DNA of 64,000 bases from Aureimonas psammosilenae (GTDB lineage: Bacteria > Pseudomonadota > Alphaproteobacteria > Rhizobiales > Rhizobiaceae): positions 111,628-175,627 of the forward strand of contig NZ_WEZG01000010.1 of NCBI RefSeq assembly GCF_009176975.1, written 5' to 3'. The notes below the pieces were generated by a model, which had not been told where the DNA came from, made no database searches, and worked only from the letters and a program-made list of their open reading frames with translations. Each line of letters starts with the position of its first letter. Positions within the stretch are counted from its first letter, which is position 1. This document shows positions 36,982-46,756 of this stretch, in pieces. A program made the translations under genes and the position numbers.

Positions 36982-37798
36982 GAAGACGGGCCTCCGGGGC
37001 CATGAGGTCGAGGAGGCGCCGGCTCGTCACCTCGCCCCGCGCCAGTGTCTCGACCAGCCGGCCGCTGCGCAGGACGGTGACGCGGTCCGACAGGCGCTTC
37101 ACCTCCTCCATCCGGTGCGAGATGAAGATCACGAGAGCGCCATGCCTCGCATAGTCCTCCACCACTTCGAAGACGCGATCGCGGTCGGCGTAGTCGAGCG
37201 CGGCCGTCGCCTCGTCGAGAAGAAGGATCGAGGGCAGGCGGGCGAGGGCGCGGGCGATCACGACGATCTGCTGGGAGGCGAGCGGCAGCGTGCCGGCCAG
37301 AGCATCGGGATCGATGGGGAAGCGGGCGAGAAGGCCGAGAAGGGCTCGCGCCGCCTCCCACGCCTCGGCTCGGGCGAGCGTGCGGCGCAAGAAGCCGTCG
37401 GTGCCGAGGAAGACGTTGTCGGCGACGGACCGGTGCGGGGCGATCAGCACCTCCTGGAACACGGTCGAGAGGCCACGGTCGCGCATTTCGCGCGGCGAGC
37501 CGGCGGTGAATTCCCGCCCGCCCAGGAGAAGGCGACCCTCGCTGGGGTCGACGACGCCGGACAGGATCTTCAGCATGGTGCTCTTGCCCGAGCCGTTCTC
37601 GCCGAGGATCGTGTGGATGCCGGGCGTGAAGGTCAGCGAGGCACCGGCAAGGGCAACGGTCTCGCCGTAGCGCTTAGCGATGCCGTCGAGCGCGAGCGTT
37701 TCGACGGGCGGGGCCGGGCGGACCCGGCCGCGCGCGGCCGCCGCCATCGTCTGGTGGACGCGCGAGGTCGCCCGGTCGGTCTGCGTCGGCTCGGGCAT
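36971..37798 (-). CDS. CUT2 ATPase, N-terminal half encoded separately
   Basis: 275 residues matching the first nucleotide-binding domain of RbsA-type ATPases: Walker A GENGSGKSTMLKILSG near residue 70, Q-loop VFQEVLIAPHRSVADNVFLG, a weakened signature LPLASQQIVVIARAL and Walker B ILLLDEATAALD, then FISHRMEEV. It ends with LLDLMAPEARLHVA, where the linker to domain 2 would start. An unusual 30-residue Ala/Arg/Thr-rich N-terminus precedes the domain. It is 45 bp after the binding-protein stop. Together with the next gene it should make one functional ATPase unit. Confidence 0.9.
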   Translation of the reverse strand: MPEPTQTDRATSRVHQTMAAAARGRVRPAPPVETLALDGIAKRYGETVALAGASLTFTPGIHTILGENGSGKSTMLKILSGVVDPSEGRLLLGGREFTAGSPREMRDRGLSTVFQEVLIAPHRSVADNVFLGTDGFLRRTLARAEAWEAARALLGLLARFPIDPDALAGTLPLASQQIVVIARALARLPSILLLDEATAALDYADRDRVFEVVEDYARHGALVIFISHRMEEVKRLSDRVTVLRSGRLVETLARGEVTSRRLLDLMAPEARLHVA

Positions 37799-37843
37799 TT
37801 CAGGCTTTCCGGGACGAGAGCGAGGGCACGCCCCCGGTGGTCC

Positions 37844-39031
37844 TCACTGTGGGCAGGACGCAGGGACCTTGGCGAAGTCGTAGGCCGGAGTCGCCTTGCC
37901 GCCCTCGAAATAACCGTTCATCAGCTCTTCCGGAAACGGATCGGAGGGCGGGATCGGGAAGATCGCGGCCGAGTCCGGCTTCATGCAGTCCTTGTACCAA
38001 GTGGGTAGATCGGCCTCGGTCACCTTCGGCATCGGCGCGATCAGCGTGTTGACGAGGGGCTTCTGCCCGTCGAGGAGCCGCAGGGCGACGCGGAAAGCGT
38101 TCTGCGCGGCGACATGCGGCGAGACCTCGCCGCCGGTGAACTTGAACGTGTCCTTGTTCTCGTTCCAGTAGCCGAGAGCGTCGCCGGAGATGGAGGCCGC
38201 GATCAGCGGCAGCGGGCGGCCGGCCTGGCCGAAGGCTTCCGCGATGAAGCGCGCCTCGCTGCCCGTCGACCAGACGGCGTCGATCGGCTGCGGCGTCGTC
38301 GCGAGCGCCTGAAGAACGGCGGACTTGGTGGTGGAGCCGGTCCACTCGCCGCTGACCTTGCGCGCGATCGTAAGGTTGCCGGCCTCCGCCACAGCCTTGT
38401 CCAGCCCGGCATTTTCCTGCTGCACCAGCGGATGACCCGAAATGCCCTCGACCTGAAGGATCGCGCCCCCGTTCGGCAGGGCGGCGGCGATTCCCTTGCC
38501 CATGTCGTAGCCCCAGAGGTTCTGGTTGTGCATGACGTTGACGGCGGCCGGCGTCATCACCGCGCCGGCGCTGGTGACGACGGGGATACCGGCCTTGTAG
38601 GCGTCCTCGATCACTGCGTTCAGCGCCGTCGGGGAACCCGCGATCGTCGTGATCACGGAGCAGCCCTGCTCGACAAAGGCGCGGATCTGCGAGATCTGCT
38701 GCGTGGCGTCTCCGTTGGAATCGGAGACCACGAACTCCGATACGTCGCCCGACGCCTTGGCAGCGTCGACGAGGCGGGAAAGCTCGGCGTTGAAGGTCAC
38801 GCGCCACGGATTGCCCATGTAGGATTCCGAATGGCACCAGCGCCAGGGTTTCGGCGGCGCCTTGAAGTCCGCGTATTGCGACGGCCCGACCTCGACGGCG
38901 TCGGTGTAGAGCGCCTGAAGCTCCGCCGGCAGCTTGCCGAGTGCGCCGGAGCGGTCCTGCGCGAGGACCTGCGCCGTCGACAGGACCAGCATGGAGACGG
39001 TCAGGCCCATGGCCGCGTGCAGCGTCCGCAT
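37844..39031 (-). CDS. CUT2-type sugar-binding protein
   Basis: 395 residues with a signal peptide (MRTLHAAMGLTVSMLVLSTA, cleavage after AQVLAQ) and a type 1 periplasmic binding fold (Peripla_BP_4). Diagnostic segments are QISQIRAFVEQGCSVITTIA near residue 105, AYKAGIPVVTSAG near 140 and MGKGIAAALPNGGAILQVEG near 175. GGGGAGGAAG precedes the ATG at 39031. It is longer than ribose-binding protein (about 290), like binders for larger or modified sugars. It leads the importer operon and is divergent from the CoA-transferase pair. Confidence 0.92.
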   Translation of the reverse strand: MRTLHAAMGLTVSMLVLSTAQVLAQDRSGALGKLPAELQALYTDAVEVGPSQYADFKAPPKPWRWCHSESYMGNPWRVTFNAELSRLVDAAKASGDVSEFVVSDSNGDATQQISQIRAFVEQGCSVITTIAGSPTALNAVIEDAYKAGIPVVTSAGAVMTPAAVNVMHNQNLWGYDMGKGIAAALPNGGAILQVEGISGHPLVQQENAGLDKAVAEAGNLTIARKVSGEWTGSTTKSAVLQALATTPQPIDAVWSTGSEARFIAEAFGQAGRPLPLIAASISGDALGYWNENKDTFKFTGGEVSPHVAAQNAFRVALRLLDGQKPLVNTLIAPMPKVTEADLPTWYKDCMKPDSAAIFPIPPSDPFPEELMNGYFEGGKATPAYDFAKVPASCPQ

Positions 39032-39079
39032 CGTGTCTTCCTCCCCCGAGGAGAACGGCCTCCCGCCGTTCTTCATTCA

Positions 39080-39094
39080 TGAAATGATTATTCA
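39080..39094. promoter_or_regulatory. Candidate IclR-type operator A
   Basis: TGAAATGATTATTCA, followed by CATA, lies 49 bp before the CUT2 binding-protein start. The same pattern occurs at 46654 and 48753. The outer TGAA/TTCA symmetry is compatible with operators of IclR-family regulators, and an IclR-type gene is at 46757. Confidence 0.5.
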
Positions 39095-39120
39095 CATACT
39101 GCAACGGCGTCAACGACGAA

Positions 39121-39132
39121 GTGAGCGCTCAC
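39121..39132. promoter_or_regulatory. LacI-type operator 1
   Basis: GTGAGCGCTCAC is a perfect 12-bp palindrome with the AGCGCT core typical of LacI/GntR-family operators. It lies 106 bp upstream of the CoA-transferase start and 89 bp upstream of the divergent binding-protein start. Confidence 0.7.
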
Positions 39133-39155
39133 CTTTCTTCCGCGCCGCCGGAAAT

Positions 39156-39167
39156 GTTAGCGCTCAC
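39156..39167. promoter_or_regulatory. LacI-type operator 2
   Basis: GTTAGCGCTCAC, an imperfect copy of operator 1, is centred 35 bp from it. Two sites in one divergent promoter region support joint control of both operons, most simply by the TVSR-type regulator at 32136-33185. Confidence 0.65.
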
Positions 39168-39237
39168 TCTAGACAAGACGCAAATCTCGTCTACCCTCGA
39201 TGCCGCTTCACGCTTCCGCACCAGGAAAAGGACACGT

Positions 39238-40431
39238 ATGGGAATTCTTTCGGGCTACCGCGTCCTCGACTGCTCGATCGCCATGGCCGGCCCCTTCGCG
39301 GCGCAGCGCCTCGGCGATCTGGGCGCCGACGTCGTCAAGGTCGAGCCGCTTGCCGGCGAGTGGCAGCGCCATGTCGCGGCGGGCGGGGCGGAGGGCAACA
39401 AGGTCAACGTTTCCTTTCTGTCGCTGAACCGCAACAAGCGCTCCCTCGCCGTCGACCTCAAGTCGCTGGGCGGGCGCGAGGTGCTGCTCGATCTCGTGCG
39501 GAGCGCCGACGTCTTCCTGCAGAACTACCGGCCGGGCGTCGCGAAACGCCTCGGCGTCGACTACGAAACGCTTTCCGCGATCAATCCGCGCCTCGTTTAC
39601 GTTTCGATCTCCGGCTATGGCGAGGACGGTCCCTACGTGAACCGCCCGGGCCAGGACCTCGTGCTCCAGGGCATGTCCGGCGCGATGCTGTCGGCGGGCC
39701 GCGAGGGCGAGCCGCCGACAGCCGCCGGGCAGTATCTCGTCGACGCCGTCACCGCCTACAGCGCCTTCGAGGGCGCTCTCGCCGCGCTGCTCCACCGCGA
39801 AAGGACAGGCGAGGGCCAACTCGTGCAGGTCAACATGCTGGACGCGATCACGACGATCCAGATGCAGGAGCTTTCCGTCTTCACCGTCGGCGGCAAGCCG
39901 CAGCAGCGCTCGGCCGAGCCGCACGCCCACGTCTTCATCCGCGCGCCCTACGGCGCGTTCGCCACCAGCGACGGCTTCATCATCGTCGCCTTTCCGAAGC
40001 TGAAGACCCTCGGCGAGGTGATAGGCGAAGACAGCTTCCTCACCATGGCCGACGATGTTGATACCTGGACGCGCCGCGACGAGATCTTCGCCAGGACGCG
40101 CGAGAAGCTGAAGACCAAGACGTCGGAGGAATGGCTGGCGCTCATGCGCGCCGCCGACATCTGGTGCGGGCCGGTCTACGGCTATGGCGATCTCGTCGCC
40201 GACGAGCAGATCCGCCACAACGGCACCTTCGTGGAATACGACCATCCGACGGAAGGGCGCGTGAAGACGCCGGGCTTCCCGATCCGGTTCTCCAAGACCC
40301 CTTCCATCGTCGCTCGCGGCGCGCCTCTCACCGGCGAGCACACGCGGCAAGTGCTGGAGGAGGCGGGCTACGACGTGGCGCGCATCGCTGGACTCGCCGA
40401 TGCCGGCGCCGTCTCGCTCGGGGAGGCTTGA
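39238..40431 (+). CDS. Class III CoA-transferase (CaiB/BaiF family), copy 1
   Basis: 397 residues. The family opening RVLDCSIAMAGPFAAQRLGD, KVEPLAGEWQR, the SLNRNKRSLAVDLKS block, FLQNYRPGVAKRLGVDYETL and SGYGEDGPY are all present. The Asp expected to form the acyl-CoA/glutamyl-type intermediate lies in YLVDAVTAYSAFEGALAAL near residue 170. Start at ATG 39238, with AGGAAAAGG upstream. It transfers CoA between carboxylic acids in the cytoplasm. Two bases separate it from the crotonase gene. A paralogue occurs at 49899. Confidence 0.92.
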   Translation: MGILSGYRVLDCSIAMAGPFAAQRLGDLGADVVKVEPLAGEWQRHVAAGGAEGNKVNVSFLSLNRNKRSLAVDLKSLGGREVLLDLVRSADVFLQNYRPGVAKRLGVDYETLSAINPRLVYVSISGYGEDGPYVNRPGQDLVLQGMSGAMLSAGREGEPPTAAGQYLVDAVTAYSAFEGALAALLHRERTGEGQLVQVNMLDAITTIQMQELSVFTVGGKPQQRSAEPHAHVFIRAPYGAFATSDGFIIVAFPKLKTLGEVIGEDSFLTMADDVDTWTRRDEIFARTREKLKTKTSEEWLALMRAADIWCGPVYGYGDLVADEQIRHNGTFVEYDHPTEGRVKTPGFPIRFSKTPSIVARGAPLTGEHTRQVLEEAGYDVARIAGLADAGAVSLGEA

Positions 40432-40433
40432 GG

Positions 40434-41204
40434 ATGGAGGACGACATCCTCTTTGCCATCGAAGGCGCGGTCGCCGTCATTACGCTCAACCGGCCGCAAA
40501 AGCTCAACGCCGTGACGCCGGCGATGGCGGACGCGATCGTTGACGCCGTGGAGCGGTGCAACGCCAGCGACGCGATCCGCTGCGTGATCGTCACCGGGGC
40601 GGGCGAACGGGCCTTCTGCGCCGGCTCCGACATCGCCACGCTCGACGCCTACGAGACCCCCTGGGCCTTCCGCAACCGCTCGGATTATTGCGACGCGATC
40701 CGCCGTCTCCTCAAGCCCTCGATCGCGGCCGTCAACGGCTACGCCTTCGGCGGGGGGCTGGAAACGGCGATGAGCTGCGACATCCGCCTCGCCTCCGCCA
40801 AGGCCGTGTTCGCCGCCCCCGAGGTCAAGCTCGGCTGGATCGGGGGCGGGGGCATGGCGGCCGGCCTCGCCCATTCCGTCGGTGCCTCCAACGCCGCGCT
40901 GATGCTGATGACCGGCGATCCGATCGACGCCGGGAAGGCCGAGCGCTGGGGCCTCGTCAGCGAGGTTCTCGCCCCGGACGCGCTCATGCCCCGCGCCCGC
41001 GCGCTCGCCGAGGTCATCGCCGCGCGTGCGCCCATCGCCGCCGAAACGGCGAAGGCGAACATCAAGGCCGCCTATGCCATGTCGCGCGAGCAGGCGACGG
41101 AATACGAGCGCGACCTCCAGACGATCTGCTTCGGCACCGCCGACGCGGCCGAAGGGCGCGCCGCATTCAAAGAGAAGCGTGCGCCCGTCTTCCGCCGGCG
41201 GTAG
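40434..41204 (+). CDS. Enoyl-CoA hydratase/isomerase (crotonase) family protein
   Basis: 256 residues, normal for the family. Crotonase elements are LNRPQKLNAVTPAM near the start, oxyanion-hole AFCAGSDI near 62, GYAFGGGLETAMSCDIRLAS near 100 and FAAPEVKLGWIGGGG near 125. The first catalytic Glu position (in PEVKLG) is kept; the second, usually in the stretch before the MTGD-like motif, is Leu here (SNAALMLMTGD), so a simple hydratase activity is less certain and isomerase, dehydratase or lyase chemistry is possible. It is co-transcribed with the CoA-transferase and probably uses its product. Confidence 0.88.
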   Translation: MEDDILFAIEGAVAVITLNRPQKLNAVTPAMADAIVDAVERCNASDAIRCVIVTGAGERAFCAGSDIATLDAYETPWAFRNRSDYCDAIRRLLKPSIAAVNGYAFGGGLETAMSCDIRLASAKAVFAAPEVKLGWIGGGGMAAGLAHSVGASNAALMLMTGDPIDAGKAERWGLVSEVLAPDALMPRARALAEVIAARAPIAAETAKANIKAAYAMSREQATEYERDLQTICFGTADAAEGRAAFKEKRAPVFRRR

Positions 41205-41216
41205 GGCGGGCACGCG

Positions 41217-42323
41217 TCAGACAAGGAGAACGCCGGAGCCCGACACCTTGCGGCGTTCGATCTCGGGCCAGTCCCAGGCGATCCCGAGACCCGGCGCTTC
41301 GCTCGGGATCGCGCAGCCTGCCTCGATGCGAAGGCCCTCCGTCGTGATCTCGTCGAGCTGGGGGATGTATTCGACGAAGCGCGCGTTCGGCACGGCGGCG
41401 CAGAGCGCGACGTGCAGCTCCATCAGGAAATGCGGGCACACAGCGACGTTGAAGCACTCGGCGAGATGGGCGACCTTCAGCCAGGGCGTGATGCCGCCGA
41501 TGCGCCCGACATCGACCTGTACCACCGAGCAGGCGCCGCGCTGCAGGTATTCACGAAAGTGCGAGGGGCTGTAGAGGCTCTCGCCGACCGCGACGGGAAG
41601 CGTCGTCGCTTGCGACAGGCGGACATGGCCGTCGATGTCGTCGGCCGGCAGCGGCTCCTCCAGCCAGCCGATGTCGAGCGCCTCGTAGTGCCGCGCCCTG
41701 CGGATCGCCTCGTCAACGCGGAACGCCTGGTTGGCGTCGGTGAAGATCTCGAAGCCCGGCCCCACCGCCTCGCGCACCGCTGCGATGCGGGCGACATCCT
41801 CGTGGACGGGGCGCCCGACCTTCAACTTGGCGCCGGTGAAGCCCTCCGCCTTCGCCCGCAGCGCATCCTCGACCAGCGCCTCGACGGGCAGGTGCAGCCA
41901 GCCGCCCTCGGTCGTGTAGAGCGGCACGGATCCTTGAGCCCCGCCTGCGAGGCGGTGGAGGGGCAGGTTCGCGCGGCGGCAGCGAAGGTCCCAGAGCGCG
42001 GTGTCGATCGCCGCCATGGCGATGGCGGTGAGGGGGCCGACGGTGGTGGCGTGGGTCAGGAACAGGAGGTCGCGCCAGATCGCCTCGATCTCCCCCGCCT
42101 CGCGGCCGAGAATCGCGGGGGCGAGCGTCCTCTCGATCAGCGAGAGGACGGCCGGGCCGCCCGTGCCGATCGTGTAGCTGTAGCCGGTGCCGCTAACCCC
42201 GTCCGCGTCGGTGATGCGCACGATCGGCGTTTCCTGGCTGACGAAGCTCTGGATGGCATCGACCCGCTTCACTTTCGGCTGCAGGTCCACCATCAGGAAC
42301 TCGACGCGCGCGATCCTCGCCAT
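41217..42323 (-). CDS. Enolase-superfamily sugar-acid dehydratase (mandelate racemase subgroup)
   Basis: 368 residues. The N-terminal capping domain covers about 1-125 with TALWDLRCRRANLPL; the barrel carries KLKVGRP (KxK base motif) near 165, FTDANQAF (metal Asp) near 195, WLEEPLPADD (metal Glu) near 222, VGESLY (metal Glu) near 247 and CPHFLMELH (catalytic His) near 300. These are the residues of acid-sugar dehydratases such as talarate/galactarate dehydratases. It would dehydrate an aldonate to a 2-keto-3-deoxy acid. It is the last gene of the CUT1 importer operon, 4 bp after the ATPase. Confidence 0.9.
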   Translation of the reverse strand: MARIARVEFLMVDLQPKVKRVDAIQSFVSQETPIVRITDADGVSGTGYSYTIGTGGPAVLSLIERTLAPAILGREAGEIEAIWRDLLFLTHATTVGPLTAIAMAAIDTALWDLRCRRANLPLHRLAGGAQGSVPLYTTEGGWLHLPVEALVEDALRAKAEGFTGAKLKVGRPVHEDVARIAAVREAVGPGFEIFTDANQAFRVDEAIRRARHYEALDIGWLEEPLPADDIDGHVRLSQATTLPVAVGESLYSPSHFREYLQRGACSVVQVDVGRIGGITPWLKVAHLAECFNVAVCPHFLMELHVALCAAVPNARFVEYIPQLDEITTEGLRIEAGCAIPSEAPGLGIAWDWPEIERRKVSGSGVLLV

Positions 42324-42327
42324 GGCG

Positions 42328-43422
<1,095 letters not shown>

Positions 43423-43433
43423 GGGCGAATACT

Positions 43434-44300
43434 CTACTTCACGCCGCCGAAGGTGAGGCCGGCGATGAGGTGCTTCTGCACGACGAAGGTGAGGACGAGG
43501 GCCGGTACGATGATCAGGACGGCCATGGCGCTCATGCCGGCCCAGTCGACGGTGAACTGGGCGGTGAAGTCCATGAGCCCGACCGGCATGGTCTTGGACG
43601 CCGTGGTGCGGGTGAGCTGGCTTGCCAGCGCGTACTCGTTCCACGAGGTGAGAAAAGCGAAGATCGCGGCCGACGCCAGCCCCGAACGCGCCAGCGGAAA
43701 TTCGATCCGCCAGAAGGCCTGCCAGCGCGTGCAGCCGTCGATCTGCGCGGCCTCCGAAAGGTCCACCGGGATCTGGCGGAAGAAACCATCGGTCAGCCAG
43801 ATCGTGAAGGGGATGTTGATCGCGAGATAAACGAGGATCAGCCCGAAGGACGTGTCGAGGATGCCGAGCCGGCTCCACACGATGAAGAGCGGCAGCGACA
43901 GGGCGATGCCCGGCACCGTGCGCGACAGCATGAAGGAAACGAACAAGGCGGATTTCGCCTTGAAGCGGTAGCGCGCGAATGCGTAGCCGCCCATCATTCC
44001 GACAAGGATGGCGACCGCCGTCGAGGTCAGCGAGATCACGAGAGAGTTCAGGAAGTAGCGCGCGACCGGCAAGCCCTGCTGCTGCTCCGGCAGGAGGCCG
44101 AAGATGCCTTGAAAATTCGACAGCGTCGGGTTCTGCGGGATCCAGATCGGCGGGCGCGCAAGGATCTCGATATTCGGGCGGAAGGCCGTCAGCACCACCC
44201 AGAGGCCGGGGATGCAGAGAATTGACATCGCCACGAAGACGCCGAGGCGGATCAACCAGCGCTGCCAGGGCTTTTCGATGGTGAGGGGCCGCGCGCTCAT
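43434..44300 (-). CDS. CUT1-type sugar ABC transporter permease (MalG type)
   Basis: 288 residues with six spans; the EAA loop reads DLSEAAQIDGCTRWQAFWRI near 200, typical of MalG/UgpE proteins. Start at 44300 overlaps the other permease stop as ATGA. The frame is open upstream, but the overlap and the MSARPLTIEKPWQR leader favour this start. Confidence 0.92.
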   Translation of the reverse strand: MSARPLTIEKPWQRWLIRLGVFVAMSILCIPGLWVVLTAFRPNIEILARPPIWIPQNPTLSNFQGIFGLLPEQQQGLPVARYFLNSLVISLTSTAVAILVGMMGGYAFARYRFKAKSALFVSFMLSRTVPGIALSLPLFIVWSRLGILDTSFGLILVYLAINIPFTIWLTDGFFRQIPVDLSEAAQIDGCTRWQAFWRIEFPLARSGLASAAIFAFLTSWNEYALASQLTRTTASKTMPVGLMDFTAQFTVDWAGMSAMAVLIIVPALVLTFVVQKHLIAGLTFGGVK

Positions 44301-45199
44301 TCCGCCCCTCCCATGTAGCGGCGGGCGTTGGCGAGCTTGCGGTAGAAGTAGACGGTGAAGAGGATGGAGGTGAGGATCGACACGTAGCCCATGGCGTTGG
44401 CGAGCCCCATCTGCGAGTTCTGGTAGCCCGTGCGCGCCATCAGGGTCCACAGGAGTTCGGTCCGCCCCGCCGGCCCCCCGTTCGTCATGATCCGCACCAT
44501 GTCGTAGGCGCGCGCCACGTCCAGCGAGCGGATCGTCATGGCGATGAAGACGAAGGGCATGAGGAAGGGCAGGGTGATGTGGCGGAAGACCTGGATCGAC
44601 CCGCAGCCGTCGACCTTCGCCGCCTCAATCGGCTCTTTCGGCAGCGCGAGGAGGCCGGAAAGGAGGAGGATCGCGAAGACCGAGGTCGACATCCAGACTT
44701 CCGCGGCCATGATCGAGAGGTTGGCGAGCGTTCCCTCCACCAGCCAGGGGATCGGCGTCTCGATCAGGCCGAGGTCGAACAGGGCGTTGTTGAGGAGGCC
44801 GACGGCGTCGTTGAAGATATACTTGAACTGGAAGCCGACGAGGATCGGCGAGAACATCATCGGGAACATCATCACCGTGCGCAGCGCTCGCTGGCCGACA
44901 GTGATCTGGTTGACGAGTAGCGCGAGGCCAAGGCCGAGCACGAGTTCCAGATTCAGCGTCACCGTGATGAAAAGGATGGTGCGCCCGAAGGCCCACCAGA
45001 AGTCGGCATTCTCCATCAGCCTGGCGTAGTTGCGCCAGCCGACAAAGGTGTAGAGCGTCGCCGGGCGCGTCAGGTTGTAGGGCGTGAAGCTCGACCACAG
45101 CGAGACGCAGAGCGGCACCGCGACGACGCCGAGGATCACGACGATCGCGGGCAGAAGCAGGAGATAGGGGATCGCGCGCGGCGAGCGGAGAAAGCGCAT
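44297..45199 (-). CDS. CUT1-type sugar ABC transporter permease (MalF type)
   Basis: 300 residues with six spans. The start is set at the ATG at 45199 (MRFLRSPRAIPYLLLLPA), with AGGA nearby. The EAA loop is EPIEAAKVDGCGSIQVFRHI near 200, followed by the downstream TNGGPAGRTELLW block common to MalF-like permeases. It forms the channel with the next gene. Confidence 0.92.
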   Translation of the reverse strand: MRFLRSPRAIPYLLLLPAIVVILGVVAVPLCVSLWSSFTPYNLTRPATLYTFVGWRNYARLMENADFWWAFGRTILFITVTLNLELVLGLGLALLVNQITVGQRALRTVMMFPMMFSPILVGFQFKYIFNDAVGLLNNALFDLGLIETPIPWLVEGTLANLSIMAAEVWMSTSVFAILLLSGLLALPKEPIEAAKVDGCGSIQVFRHITLPFLMPFVFIAMTIRSLDVARAYDMVRIMTNGGPAGRTELLWTLMARTGYQNSQMGLANAMGYVSILTSILFTVYFYRKLANARRYMGGAE

Positions 45200-45254
45200 G
45201 GGTGTCCTGGGATGACAGGAAGGCGACCTCATGCCGCCGCGAGATGGTAGAACG

Positions 45255-45273
45255 GGGCGGCCGGAAGAGCCGC
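45255..45273 (-). terminator. Small GC hairpin between binding-protein and permease genes
   Basis: GGCGGC and GCCGCC flank a 7-nt loop just after the CUT1 binding-protein stop. Such structures commonly raise binding-protein mRNA over permease mRNA. The stem is only 6 bp, so this is tentative. Confidence 0.35.
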
Positions 45274-45287
45274 CTCGCCGCCCGCCG

Positions 45288-46613
45288 CTATTTGATCATG
45301 CCGGCGTCTTCGAGGATGGTCCGGGCCTCGTTCGCGGCCTGGTCGAGAGCGTCCTTGGCCGATTTCTCGCCGACGATCGCGGCCTGGAGTTGCGGCCAGA
45401 TCACGTTGGAGACTTCGATCCACTGCGGCACCAGCGGGGGCGTGCGCGCCTCGCCGAGCGAGGACTCCCAGGTCTGGAACATGTCGGCCATGTAGGTGTC
45501 GCCGTCGGCCTTGAACTTCGCGACGACGTCCTCGAACACCTTGGTGCGGGTCGGGAGGTTGCCGGCGCTCGCCTCCAGCATCTCCGAATCGTAGTTCGTC
45601 ATGAAGACGACGAAGGAAACGGCGGCGTCCTGCGTCGGGCAGTCCTTGGTGACGGAGAAGGAGTGCGAGCCGGACCAGCCGCCGCGCTTGCCGGACGCCC
45701 CGACGGGTGCGACCGCGAAGCCGACGTCGCCCGCGACCTTGGACGTTTCCTTGTTGTTGTAGAAGGCGGCGAAACCCGGCCAGTCGAGGTCGATCGCCAT
45801 GGTGCCGGCGGCAAAGGCTTGGCCGATGTCGTCCCAGGTGTAGTTCACCGTGCCGGCGGGCACGGCCTTGGCCTTGTAGAGGTCGACGAACCATTGCACG
45901 GCTGCGACGCCCTCCGGCCCGTTGAAGGTCGGGTTCCAGTTCTCGTCGAACATGTCGCCGCCGTTGGCGCGCACCAGCTCCATGAAGCGCCCGGTCATGC
46001 CCTCGTCCTTGCCGGGAAACGCCGTGCCGTAGAGATTCGGCGGGCTGGAAAGGAAGATCGCTTGGCTCTTGTATTCCTCGTAGGTCTTCGGCGGGGCGAG
46101 GTCGGTGCCGAACTTCTCCTTGTACTTCGTTTGGATCGCTGGATCGCCGTAGACGCGCTTGTTGTAGTAGAGGTTGGAGACGTCGGTGACGCGCGGGAGC
46201 TGCACCAGCCGCCCGTCTATCTCGGCCGACTTAAGTGTGCCCGGCACGTAGAGGGCGAGTTCCTCGGCCGGTATCTTCTCCTTCAGATCAATGTAGATGT
46301 CGCCGTACTGGGGCGCGAAGCTCGTGTGATTGGAGGCGACGCACCAGTTGATCGTGCCCCCCGCGATATCCTGCTTGATCTCGCGGTCGAGGTCGAAGTG
46401 GTTCTTGGACGAGACGATCTCGACCTTGGCGCCCGTCAGCTTCTCCCACTCGGGAGTGCGCGTGTAGAGCTTCTCGTACTGCGTACCGCCGATGAGCTTC
46501 ACCTTCAGCGTCGTGCCGTCGAACTTGCCGTAGTCGAAAGCGGCGAGCGCGGGGCTGGCTCCGGCCAGCGTGGTGCAGGCGACAAGCGCGCCCAGCATGT
46601 TTCGCAAAGACAT
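45288..46613 (-). CDS. CUT1-type sugar-binding protein
   Basis: 441 residues. MSLRNMLGALVACTTLAGAS is a Sec signal peptide cleaved near ALA at residue 24. The mature protein has the solute-binding family 1 fold with YTRTPEWEKLTGAKVEIVSS near 50, VTDVSNLYYNKRVYGDP near 145 and GTMAIDLDWPGFAAF near 275. TGGGAGGAACC is close to the ATG. It is divergent from the IclR gene across 143 bp and leads the operon down to the dehydratase. The ligand is unknown; the operon suggests an acid sugar or deoxysugar derivative. Confidence 0.92.
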   Translation of the reverse strand: MSLRNMLGALVACTTLAGASPALAAFDYGKFDGTTLKVKLIGGTQYEKLYTRTPEWEKLTGAKVEIVSSKNHFDLDREIKQDIAGGTINWCVASNHTSFAPQYGDIYIDLKEKIPAEELALYVPGTLKSAEIDGRLVQLPRVTDVSNLYYNKRVYGDPAIQTKYKEKFGTDLAPPKTYEEYKSQAIFLSSPPNLYGTAFPGKDEGMTGRFMELVRANGGDMFDENWNPTFNGPEGVAAVQWFVDLYKAKAVPAGTVNYTWDDIGQAFAAGTMAIDLDWPGFAAFYNNKETSKVAGDVGFAVAPVGASGKRGGWSGSHSFSVTKDCPTQDAAVSFVVFMTNYDSEMLEASAGNLPTRTKVFEDVVAKFKADGDTYMADMFQTWESSLGEARTPPLVPQWIEVSNVIWPQLQAAIVGEKSAKDALDQAANEARTILEDAGMIK

Positions 46614-46653
46614 TGGTTCCTCCCAGAACGCAGCTTGCCGGATTTTCCATATT

Positions 46654-46668
46654 TGAAAGATCAATTCG
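46654..46668. promoter_or_regulatory. Candidate IclR-type operator C
   Basis: TGAAAGATCAATTCG aligns with sites A (39080) and B (48753) at the TGAAA and ATTC positions. It lies in the divergent gap between the CUT1 binding-protein gene (40 bp away) and the IclR gene (88 bp away), where autoregulation would be expected. It is the weakest of the three copies. Confidence 0.4.
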
Positions 46669-46756
46669 CAGGTAAGCACGGTGGCGCGGGTCCGGTCAAC
46701 CGGTCACAATCAGCGCAAGACTCGCCATGAGCCGCGCGGGAGGAGAAGGAGCCCCG

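Noticed and set aside
36965..36990. Programmed frameshifting joining the two ATPase halves
   Set aside because: No slippery heptamer or stimulatory hairpin is seen at the overlap; coupled translation of two genes is simpler, although a sequencing or natural frameshift stays possible.
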